A stretch of DNA of 64,000 nt from a bacterium HR33 (GTDB lineage Bacteria; Gemmatimonadota; Gemmatimonadetes; Gemmatimonadales; GWC2-71-9). The notes under the pieces are model-generated. The model was given only the letters and a program-made list of their open reading frames with translations, made no database searches and was not told the DNA's origin. Shown here piece by piece: positions 9,844-16,856 of the stretch; position 1 is the stretch's first letter, and every line of letters starts with the position of its first letter. The DNA lies in the NCBI GenBank assembly GCA_002923375.1, contig BEIJ01000002.1, forward strand, positions 1 through 64,000. The letters are read 5' to 3'. The translations under genes and the position numbers were made by a program.

Positions 9844-10677
9844 CTATTGACGGGGCAGATACTCCAGGGGATCCACCGGCACCATGTGCGCGTCGTAACT
9901 GATCAGTTCGCGCAGGATGGGAGCATGCCCGCTGCCGATGATCACGAGAATGCGGTCGCCCGGTTCTGCAATTCGCTTGAGGTTGGCGAAAATGTGGATG
10001 TTGCGCCGATACCACTTGGACACGAGTTCCGCTCCCACGTAGCTGTTTCCCGCTCCCACGCCAGCGAACCGCATGTATGTGGCCTGGTCTCGGGCGAGTC
10101 TCTCAGGTTCGTTGAGGGACCGCAGGATCTCTCCGACGGTCTTCTCTCGCTGCCAGCTGTTCAACTCGGATGTAATCCGGCCATGCTCCTCCTCCACGAA
10201 CTTCACGAACACCGTATCGTGTGCCTGCGCATAGGCCAGGAGCGCATCGAAAGGGAACTCTCCCGGGTGATCGATCGGATAGACGCGCGGATGCTCGAGC
10301 GTTGCCGCGAGCCGAAACCCGAGCTGTTCGATCTCGTTCCGCGACAGCTCGTGGTCGCCCGACCGGTATGCGCGGTAGAGACTGTCCAGCCTGGGTCCCG
10401 AGGCGGGGACCGCCTCCACCGCGATCTTCGTGGGTGCGAAGCGCACCAGCGCTTCGACTACCGCCCGGATCTCTAGTTGCCTGGAACGGGAGAGCACATC
10501 GCTCACCTCCGCCTTGACCACGTCCGAACCGGGGTTGGCGAAGTGGTAGGTGCCCAGGAGCATGACCTGCACGCGATCGGCGCCGGGACGGCCCTGCGCG
10601 ATCGTGGGCAGAGCGAACGTCAGGTTGGCTATGGCTGCAGCCCCGGTTATGCAAGCGGCTGCTTTCGGGATAAACAT
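9844..10677 (-). CDS. DUF5694 family exported protein
   Basis: 277 aa. The N-terminus (to about residue 28, ending PTIAQG) is a signal peptide. The body opens with the family motif VMLLGTYHFANPG, followed by APTKIAVEAVP and a C-terminal VIIGSGHAPILRELI. The conserved GTYHF, E and GSGH positions recall the TraB/PrgY (Tiki-like) fold, in which such residues bind metal, so a metalloprotease-like role is possible but unproven. The gene is divergent from the M14 carboxypeptidase (10902) with about 220 bases between them that contain no further gene. Confidence 0.8.
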   Translation of the reverse strand: MFIPKAAACITGAAAIANLTFALPTIAQGRPGADRVQVMLLGTYHFANPGSDVVKAEVSDVLSRSRQLEIRAVVEALVRFAPTKIAVEAVPASGPRLDSLYRAYRSGDHELSRNEIEQLGFRLAATLEHPRVYPIDHPGEFPFDALLAYAQAHDTVFVKFVEEEHGRITSELNSWQREKTVGEILRSLNEPERLARDQATYMRFAGVGAGNSYVGAELVSKWYRRNIHIFANLKRIAEPGDRILVIIGSGHAPILRELISYDAHMVPVDPLEYLPRQ

Positions 10678-10901
10678 TGGTAGCTCTGGGCGCTCAGCAA
10701 TCCTAAGGGACTGTACGAGGCGGTCAGTCCTAAGGTTTCAAAGGCCTTTGGAACGAAGTCGTCTCTCGCCGCAATGCCCCGCCCAGTCATGGCAGCCCGG
10801 CGGAGTCTGGGACGGGTTGACGAAGATGTCTTTGAGGCGTAGGATCGCCCGAAGCCGGGGAGGATTGCTCGACGGTAACCTTCGACCGAGGTGAGGACGA
10901 G

Positions 10902-13571
10902 ATGGCTCGACTAACGTTGGATTGTCTGGCGAAGGGGCGCTTTCTGCGCTTCCTTCTCACGGCGCAGGCGGCGGTGCTGGGTTTGGCAACCCTCCATGCT
11001 CCGCCCCTTTCCGCTCAGCAGGTCACTTCTCCCGAGCAATTCTTCGGCTTCCGGATGGGAGAAGACCGCAAGCTCGCCCGCTGGGACAAGCTGGTGGAGT
11101 ACTACCGGCTGTTGGAGCGGCAGTCGGATAGGATGAAGGTCGTGGATATGGGTCCCAGCACCATGGGGAACCCGTTCCTCGTGCTCTTCATCTCGGCTCC
11201 CCAGAACCTCGCCCGGCTCGAGGAGTTCCGGGCCATGAATCTCAAACTGGCCGATCCCCGGGGCGTCTCCGAGGAGGAGATTCGCCGGATCGTCTCCGAA
11301 GGAAAGGCGGTGGTGGTCCAGTCGATGGGGCTCCACTCGACCGAGGTGGCGGCGAGCCAAATGGCGGCCGAGCTCACCTACGACCTGCTAACCCGGAACG
11401 ACCAAGAGGCGCGCCGGATCCTGGACAACGTGATCGCCATCATGATCCCGTGCTTCAATCCCGACGGCGAGATCATGGTGACCGACTGGTACAACAAGTA
11501 CGTGGGAACCCAGTACGAGGGGGTGAGCCTTCCCGTCCTGTATCACAAGTACGTGGGGCACGACAACAACCGGGACGCCTTTCAGACCAACATGGTGGAG
11601 TCCCAGTACGCCGCCAAGATCTTGTTCCGCGATTGGATTCCCCAGGCTTATGTGGATCACCATCAGATGGGTGCCTGGGGCCCGCGTTTTTACGTGCCCC
11701 CCTACGCCGAGCCGATCCGCCCCTCGGCGGATCCGATCGTGTGGCGGGAAATGGAGTGGTTCGGCGGGCACATCGCCTACAAACTCGAGGAAGCGGGAAT
11801 CGCCGGCGTGATCAACCATGCCATTTATTCCGGCTGGGGGCATTTTGGTTTTCACTGGATAACGCCGTTTCACAACATCGCGGGGATGCTGACCGAGTCG
11901 GCCAGCGCGCGGCTCGCCTCCCCGCTCTATTTGCACCCCGATCAGTTGCGGGGCGGGATGAGAGGGCTTCCGGAGTACGAGGAGCAGACCACCTTTCCCA
12001 ATCCCTGGCCCGGGGGCTGGTGGAGGGTGAGGGACATAGTGGAGCAGCAGAAAATCGCCGCCTGGGCGACTTTGGATATCGCCGCGCGCAACAAGGAGAC
12101 GCTCCTTTGGAATCACTATCTCAAGGCGAAACGTCAGACCGAGCGGGGCGCCGCGGGGCCGGTAAAGGCCTACATAGTACCGGCAGAACAGCACGACCGG
12201 CTGACGGCGATCACCATGATCAACAAGCTCTTGGCCCAGGGGATCGAGATCCATCGTGCCGAGCGGGAGTTTGTGCACGAGGGCCGGGTGTACGGTCCCG
12301 GGAGCTTCGTCATTTCCATGGCCCAGCCCAAGATGGGAGTGATTCGCTGGCTTTTGGGCCGCACCTTCTATCCCGACAACAGCTACACCCGCGACCGTGA
12401 CGGGAATCCCATCCGTCCCTACGACATGGCGGCGGACGTGATGGCGGAATTCATGGGGGTGCGGGTGGATCCCGTAGGGAGTGCGGTGCCTCTGGAAGGT
12501 TTCGCGGTGGTTCGGGAGGAGATAAAGCCGGCGGGCCGGGTGGCGCGCGGCCAGCGCGGTTATCGGATCGACGGCCGTCTCAACGCCGCGTTCAAGGCGG
12601 TGAACTTGCTCTGGGACCGGGGCGCGAGCGTGAGTCGTGCGATCCGCGATGCGGGAGGCGCAGTGAGGGCCGGAGACTTTGTGGTAACTTCCGCTCCCGA
12701 GGCGGCGGTTCAGGAAATCGCCCGCGCTACCGGAGTCGATTTCGAGCCCTTGAATGCCGATCTGGGCGATGCGGCTCAGCCGATACACAGGCTCAGGATC
12801 GGAATGTACCAGCGCTACTACGGCGGCAACATGGACGAGGGTTGGACCCGGTGGATCCTGGAGCAGTGGGGCTTCCCCTACACCTCCCTCCTAGACGCCG
12901 ACATCAGGCGCGGCGATCTGAACTCGAAGTACGACGTCATCATCTTGCCTGCGGACCGGCTGGAGATGATGACCGGCGAGCGCCGCGGAGAGGAGGGAGG
13001 CTTCGGCCCCTCGCCCGAGGACTATCCAGCGGAGTACCGGAGCGGTTTCGGCCAGGAAGGGGTGGACGCGTTGCGGCAGTTCGTGGAAAATGGAGGGACG
13101 CTGGTCACCTTTGCGGAGGCGGGGGAGTTGGCGATCCAGAAGTTCGGGCTTCCGGTTCGCAACGTCGTGGCTGGCCTGTCTTCCAAGGAATTCTGGTGTC
13201 CCGGCTCGACGCTACGGGTTAACGTGAATCGCACCCATCCTTTGGGTTACGGCATGCCTCGGGAAGCGCTGGCTACCTTCCTGGCCGGAGGTCAGGTGTA
13301 CGAGGTGGTTCCGGGATCTAGGAACGAGCGGGTCCAAAGGATCGTGACCTTTGCCGACCGGGAGATTCTCCAGAGCGGTTGGTTGTTGGGCGAGGAAGTG
13401 ATAGCCAAGAAGGCGGCGATGGTTTCGGTGGAGCTGGGGCGAGGCAAAGTGGTCCTGATCGGTTTCCGGGCCCAGCACCGGGCGCAGACCCACGGGACGT
13501 TCAAGCTGGTGTTCAATACGCTGGTGAGCGTGCCCGAAGGCGCGGGGCGGCTTGCGGAGAACAGTTATTGA
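10902..13571 (+). CDS. Large secreted M14-family zinc carboxypeptidase
   Basis: 889 aa. The ATG at 10902 follows a GAGGTGAGGA stretch. A signal peptide spans about residues 1-40 (ends PLSAQQ). The M14 zinc site is seen as HSTE (His and Glu, in MGLHSTEVAAS) and a later His in VDHHQMG. A long C-terminal region (from about residue 600) with ILPADRLEMM and GGTLVTFAEAGELAIQ looks like a glutamine-amidotransferase-like/DUF4350-type fold that often accompanies this subfamily. Gemmatimonadota carry many of these ~900-residue M14 proteins. Probable role: extracellular peptide or peptidoglycan-peptide trimming. Confidence 0.9.
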   Translation: MARLTLDCLAKGRFLRFLLTAQAAVLGLATLHAPPLSAQQVTSPEQFFGFRMGEDRKLARWDKLVEYYRLLERQSDRMKVVDMGPSTMGNPFLVLFISAPQNLARLEEFRAMNLKLADPRGVSEEEIRRIVSEGKAVVVQSMGLHSTEVAASQMAAELTYDLLTRNDQEARRILDNVIAIMIPCFNPDGEIMVTDWYNKYVGTQYEGVSLPVLYHKYVGHDNNRDAFQTNMVESQYAAKILFRDWIPQAYVDHHQMGAWGPRFYVPPYAEPIRPSADPIVWREMEWFGGHIAYKLEEAGIAGVINHAIYSGWGHFGFHWITPFHNIAGMLTESASARLASPLYLHPDQLRGGMRGLPEYEEQTTFPNPWPGGWWRVRDIVEQQKIAAWATLDIAARNKETLLWNHYLKAKRQTERGAAGPVKAYIVPAEQHDRLTAITMINKLLAQGIEIHRAEREFVHEGRVYGPGSFVISMAQPKMGVIRWLLGRTFYPDNSYTRDRDGNPIRPYDMAADVMAEFMGVRVDPVGSAVPLEGFAVVREEIKPAGRVARGQRGYRIDGRLNAAFKAVNLLWDRGASVSRAIRDAGGAVRAGDFVVTSAPEAAVQEIARATGVDFEPLNADLGDAAQPIHRLRIGMYQRYYGGNMDEGWTRWILEQWGFPYTSLLDADIRRGDLNSKYDVIILPADRLEMMTGERRGEEGGFGPSPEDYPAEYRSGFGQEGVDALRQFVENGGTLVTFAEAGELAIQKFGLPVRNVVAGLSSKEFWCPGSTLRVNVNRTHPLGYGMPREALATFLAGGQVYEVVPGSRNERVQRIVTFADREILQSGWLLGEEVIAKKAAMVSVELGRGKVVLIGFRAQHRAQTHGTFKLVFNTLVSVPEGAGRLAENSY

Positions 13572-13603
13572 GGAGCCGATATCGAGGGGCCGAGGCGCTT
13601 GCC

Positions 13604-14056
13604 TCAGTTGGCGATGAATAGAATTTCCACTTGAGCCTGGTTCCCGGGCGGCTGCTCGCCAGCGCCGGTCGGTCCGGGCTCGGGTTTGTGCGCGGCTATA
13701 CCGTAGTCGGCCGGCCTGTAAGACGCCAGTAACACAGCGCCCCCCTCGAGTTCCCGGCGGGTGATGACGGGGGCGGCGGGGGATCCACCTGCACCCCTCG
13801 GGGCGGACACCAGGGTAGATTTGCCTTCGGTTAGCTTGACCGCATATCGGGCCGCGTTAAGATTAGTGGCCTCAGCGGCGGCTTGGTAAACGATCCGCGG
13901 CACTACGTTGGCCCGGGCCAGGATAGTTGCACTGTTTTGTGCAAAAAGCGGCACCGGGGCAAAAGGCGGCACCGGGCCGGCGGCGCCAGCAAGCGAGACT
14001 GCAAGCCCGATCGTTACCAATCTTACCAGCGGCTGAATCCGGCTGCCCATTGCCAT
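13604..14056 (-). CDS. Exported protein with DUF4402-like N-terminal strand, 150 aa
   Basis: Starts at ATG 14056 (or 14050). A signal peptide runs to the AQN near residue 41. The first mature residues (SATILARANVVPRI) closely resemble the mature N-termini of the DUF4402 proteins encoded nearby on the other strand (SASITATANVLQPL), suggesting an evolutionary link or a shared donor strand. The remainder is Pro/Gly-rich and lacks the C-terminal YTGTITL strand of those proteins. It faces the surface-fibre operon across a 344-base intergenic region and may be a minor or regulatory subunit. That role is inferred from position and the short resemblance only. Confidence 0.6.
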   Translation of the reverse strand: MAMGSRIQPLVRLVTIGLAVSLAGAAGPVPPFAPVPLFAQNSATILARANVVPRIVYQAAAEATNLNAARYAVKLTEGKSTLVSAPRGAGGSPAAPVITRRELEGGAVLLASYRPADYGIAAHKPEPGPTGAGEQPPGNQAQVEILFIAN

Positions 14057-14185
14057 TCTTAGATTCCGAGTCCGACTTCCGCCGGTCTCTTAATGGCAAC
14101 TGGCATGCCGCAGGAGTCATGGGGCTAACTGTATGTGGAGCAATAGCTTGTAGAATCAATCCACAAGGCGAGGCAAGGCACGTGC

Positions 14186-14204
14186 TTGTATAGTTTCTAT
14201 ACAA
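14186..14204. promoter_or_regulatory. Perfect inverted repeat, operator-like
   Basis: TTGTATAG-TTT-CTATACAA: an uninterrupted 8-bp inverted repeat with a 3-base centre in an intergenic region. The size and symmetry suit a dimeric repressor or activator site serving the divergent genes. It lacks a T-run, so a terminator is unlikely. Confidence 0.45.
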
Positions 14205-14310
14205 TCATCCGGAGAGGCATAGCTAAGCCGTTGTGCGAACTAAGGTTATTCCGAGTCCACCAGCATGTGCAATTTCTTTACAGTCTGGCGGCTCTTGTGA
14301 CTGTTTGGTA

Positions 14311-14384
14311 CAAAGGTTGCAATAAACCTGAGCGTAAAAGTCAAGCCCGTGGATTGGGCTTGGAAGTTGGACAATCAACCTTTG
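14311..14384 (+). ncRNA. Putative structured 5' leader of the DUF4402 operon
   Basis: An outer 9-bp perfect stem (CAAAGGTTG 14311-14319 with CAACCTTTG 14376-14384) encloses a perfect 7-bp hairpin (CAAGCCC 14342-14348 with GGGCTTG 14356-14362, 7-base loop). The closing strand ends next to the GGTGAGGTGAG ribosome-binding region, 16 bases before the ATG at 14401. GTTG at 14366-14369 can alternatively pair with CAAC at 14376-14379, which would break the outer stem, so a switching leader is possible. It does not match any riboswitch consensus I could recall, including c-di-GMP-I. Confidence 0.45.
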
Positions 14385-14400
14385 GTGAGGTGAGTCACAA

Positions 14401-14907
14401 ATGAAACGGTTCCTTTCTGCTGTAGCGATTTTGGCCGCTGTGGTCTTAGCTGTCAGGGCGGCCGAGGCTCAGTCGGCCTCCATAACGGCGACGGCCAACG
14501 TGCTCCAGCCGCTGTCGGTGACCGGTGCGGCCAATCTGGACTTCGGTAACGTCTTCCCCGGTACCAACGTGAGCGTGGCGCCCACGGCGGCGGGTGCCGG
14601 AAGGTTCGATCTCAACGGTGTAGCCGGGGCGGAGGTGCAGTTCAGTCTCACGCTGCCGAGCACGCTCACCAGCGGCGCCAACAGCATACCGATAACCTTT
14701 AGCAGCACCGACGGCCGGTACAACACGACTGCGGATCCGAATACCGGTACGACGTTCAATCCCAGTGCTTCGGTGACCACCACCTTGCACGGCACGACCG
14801 GCAATCTTTTTGTCTATCTGGGCGGGACGGTGAGCCCCTCGGGTACGACGCCGGCCGGTACTTACACCGGTACGATCACGCTGAACGCCAGTTACACCGG
14901 TAACTGA
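14401..14907 (+). CDS. DUF4402 protein, probable major fibre subunit
   Basis: 168 aa. A signal peptide of ~24 residues is cleaved after AEAQ. The mature protein starts with an alternating strand (SASITATANVLQPLSV), contains LDFGNVFPG, and ends with YTGTITLNASYTGN, the conserved last strand of DUF4402. Size and all-beta character match pilins of chaperone-usher systems, in which the first strand completes the neighbour's fold. It is the first gene of the operon, has the best ribosome-binding region and is followed by a strong hairpin, which suggests it is made in larger amounts than the genes after it. The subunit role is inferred from the chaperone and usher genes downstream. Confidence 0.8.
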   Translation: MKRFLSAVAILAAVVLAVRAAEAQSASITATANVLQPLSVTGAANLDFGNVFPGTNVSVAPTAAGAGRFDLNGVAGAEVQFSLTLPSTLTSGANSIPITFSSTDGRYNTTADPNTGTTFNPSASVTTTLHGTTGNLFVYLGGTVSPSGTTPAGTYTGTITLNASYTGN

Positions 14908-14975
14908 GGATCGGGTTTCTCTGATCCGCCGGGCAGCGCACTGGAGTTCAGTCGGGCTCGGGGCGCTGCCCGGCG
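14908..14975 (+). terminator. Double hairpin (attenuator) after the first subunit gene
   Basis: Immediately after the stop codon lies a 5-bp hairpin (GGATC 14908-14912, GATCC 14923-14927), then a perfect 12-bp stem (CGCCGGGCAGCG 14927-14938 with CGCTGCCCGGCG 14964-14975) with a 25-base loop. The two stems share base 14927. No clear T-run follows, so partial termination or 3'-end stabilisation is more likely than full termination. Confidence 0.6.
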
Positions 14976-14996
14976 CTAATTCGGTGGAAGTTCCGC

Positions 14997-15479
14997 ATGC
15001 ACTTCTTGCTGCCCCGCCTTTTGCTTGCGTTTTCGGTTATCGGGTTGGCCGCCCCGGACCCGGCTTCGGGGCAGTTCGGCCCGTTCGCCTTCGGTTTCAG
15101 GAACCTGGCGTTCGGGTCGCTCCTGCCGGGTGTGCCGGAGTCGGTGAGTCCGGCAGACGGTTCCCGTTCGGGGCGTTTTGTGGTCTTCGGTCTCAGGAGG
15201 GCGGAGGTCCGGATCGATTTTTCCTTGCCGGCGGCTCTGGCGGGTGCGGGAGGGGAGAACCTTGCGCTACAATTCGGGCCGACCGACGGCGGATTTTCGA
15301 CCACGCCCGCCGCAGCCTCCATGGTGGTGTTCGATCCCAGGGTGCCGCTGGTTACCCGGCTGGGGAATAACGGGCTTCTCTACCTCTGGCTGGGCGGCAC
15401 TGCCCTTCCGTCGGGGCAACAGCGGGCGGGCAACTACTCGGCCACGATAACAATTACCGTGGCCTATACCGGGAGTTAG
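14997..15479 (+). CDS. DUF4402-like protein, second fibre subunit
   Basis: 160 aa with a signal peptide cleaved near ASGQ (residue ~26). It keeps the family's LAFGSLLPG motif (compare LDFGNVFPG in the first subunit), RRAEVRIDFSLP and the final strand YSATITITVAYTGS. It lacks the SASITATANV N-terminal strand; its mature start is FGPFAFGFRN. This could make it a tip or terminating subunit that cannot donate a strand. It is followed after four bases by the chaperone gene. Confidence 0.7.
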   Translation: MHFLLPRLLLAFSVIGLAAPDPASGQFGPFAFGFRNLAFGSLLPGVPESVSPADGSRSGRFVVFGLRRAEVRIDFSLPAALAGAGGENLALQFGPTDGGFSTTPAAASMVVFDPRVPLVTRLGNNGLLYLWLGGTALPSGQQRAGNYSATITITVAYTGS

Positions 15480-15483
15480 GCGA

Positions 15484-16314
15484 ATGAGGCTGCGCGCCGC
15501 TGCGGTGTCGCTTGCGTTAGGATTGGCTGCAATTCCGGCGGTCGTGGGCGCGGTCTTGGTTGCGCCGCATGCGGTGTTCATAGACCACAGGACGCGCAGC
15601 GGGCAGATCGTGCTGGTAAACAACGGCAGCGAGCCGGAAGAGGTGTCGATCGAGCTGGTGTTCGGCTACCCGGCAACCGATTCCTCGGGCAACATCGGGA
15701 TTCGCTTCATCGAGGATCCAGGTCCGGAGTATCCGTCCGCTGCGGGATGGATTCGCGCTTTTCCCCAGCGGCTTCGCGTGCTTCCGGGCCAGAGACAGGT
15801 GGTGCGCCTCCTCGCCACACCTCCCCCCGAGCTGCCGGACGGGGAGTACTGGTCCCGGCTGATCGTCACCTCCCGGGGAGGGGAAGTGCCGGTGGCGACA
15901 CCCGAGAACGCGGCGGTGCGGGCTGGGGTTAGCCTGATCACCCGTACGGTCATCTCGGTCACTTACCGGAAAGGGCCGCTTCGGACCGGTGTGGTGTTGG
16001 AGGACTTTCGTCCCTCGGTCTCGGGCGACTCGTTGATCGCTTGGGTGGCGCTGAGGCGGGAGGGTAACGCCGCTTACTTGGGCAGTGTGGTGTTCAGATT
16101 GCTGGATTCCGGGGGGTCCGAGAGAGCCAGATGGGAGACTCCCGTTGCGGTTTACTACGATCTCAATCGGCGGTTCGCGTTTCCCCTGGAAGGTCTTCCC
16201 GCCGGGAGCTATCGATTGGCGCTCCGGGTTTCCACCGACCGAGAGGATATTCCGCGGGAACATGTTCTGCCTGCCGCGCCGATCGAGCGCAGCGCGGCGG
16301 TCGAAATTCCCTGA
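15484..16314 (+). CDS. PapD-like periplasmic fimbrial chaperone
   Basis: 276 aa. A signal peptide is followed by an immunoglobulin-like domain (VAPHAVFIDHRTRSGQIVLV, then NNGSEPEEVSIEL), as in chaperones of alternative chaperone-usher systems, and a second domain with VTYRKGPLRTGVVLEDF and AYLGSVVFRLLD. The first domain has a basic residue and alternating strand consistent with subunit docking (LPGQRQVVRLLA). Such chaperones hold DUF4402-type subunits in the periplasm and hand them to the usher. It sits between subunit genes in a tightly packed operon. Confidence 0.8.
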   Translation: MRLRAAAVSLALGLAAIPAVVGAVLVAPHAVFIDHRTRSGQIVLVNNGSEPEEVSIELVFGYPATDSSGNIGIRFIEDPGPEYPSAAGWIRAFPQRLRVLPGQRQVVRLLATPPPELPDGEYWSRLIVTSRGGEVPVATPENAAVRAGVSLITRTVISVTYRKGPLRTGVVLEDFRPSVSGDSLIAWVALRREGNAAYLGSVVFRLLDSGGSERARWETPVAVYYDLNRRFAFPLEGLPAGSYRLALRVSTDREDIPREHVLPAAPIERSAAVEIP

Positions 16315-16316
16315 AG

Positions 16317-16850
16317 ATGCGTACCGGGACGCGGGCTTTGTCCCTGTGGGCGATGGTGCTGGCGGGGTTGTGCGCGAGCGGCCCGAAGCTCGCGGCGCAG
16401 TCGGCTTCCATCGTGGCTTTGGCCAACGTGAGCAATACCGCTCTCTCGGTGGGCTGGAACAGCGAGCTCGATTTCGGGGACGTGGTGCAAGGTGTGCCGG
16501 TGACGGTGGATCCCAAAACTTCGGCCAATGCCGGGGAGTTCGAGATCCACGGGGCAAGGCGCGCCGAGATCCAAATAACCATGACACTTCCCTCGGTGCT
16601 CACCCGGGGGTCGTTCGCCCTTCCTATCAGCTTCGGGCCGAACGCCGGCTGCCACCGGGATCGCAAGCCGAGAAGCGCGTGCAGCTACTTCGATCCGGCT
16701 ACTGTGCTGATCGTACGCATCCGGAACGCCAACCCTCCCAACAACACCTACTTCGTCTGGATCGGCGGGACGGTCAATCCTTCGCCTTCCCAACCTGGGG
16801 GATTGTACACCGGCACGATCACCCTGTCGGTGTCCTACACCGGCAACTAG
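16317..16850 (+). CDS. DUF4402 protein, third fibre subunit
   Basis: 177 aa. The ATG at 16317 is two bases after the chaperone stop. A signal peptide ends at LAAQ (about residue 27). The mature start SASIVALANVSNTALSV matches the donor-strand-like start of the first subunit, LDFGDVVQGVP matches the LDFGN motif, and it ends YTGTITLSVSYTGN. It contains two cysteines (GCHRDRKPRSACS) that could form a disulphide, absent from the other two subunits. Probable minor pilin or adaptor. Confidence 0.75.
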   Translation: MRTGTRALSLWAMVLAGLCASGPKLAAQSASIVALANVSNTALSVGWNSELDFGDVVQGVPVTVDPKTSANAGEFEIHGARRAEIQITMTLPSVLTRGSFALPISFGPNAGCHRDRKPRSACSYFDPATVLIVRIRNANPPNNTYFVWIGGTVNPSPSQPGGLYTGTITLSVSYTGN

Positions 16851-16856
16851 TGGGAC

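Larger units (their letters stand above)
14057..14400. other. Divergent regulatory region of the surface-fibre locus
   Basis: This 344-base AT-richer interval separates the minus-strand 150-aa gene from the DUF4402 operon. It contains a perfect palindrome (14186-14204) and a folded leader just before the first operon gene (14311-14384). No protein-coding frame in it looks real. Base composition is clearly less GC-rich than the neighbours. Confidence 0.6.

Noticed and set aside
10678-10901. A small gene between the DUF5694 and M14 genes
   Set aside because: The open frames there lack ribosome-binding sites and coding character; the region is read as a divergent promoter region.
14205-14400. 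A known riboswitch in the fibre-operon leader (c-di-GMP-I or preQ1)
   Set aside because: Key conserved nucleotides of these classes were not found; only the stems are supported, so it is listed as an unclassified leader.
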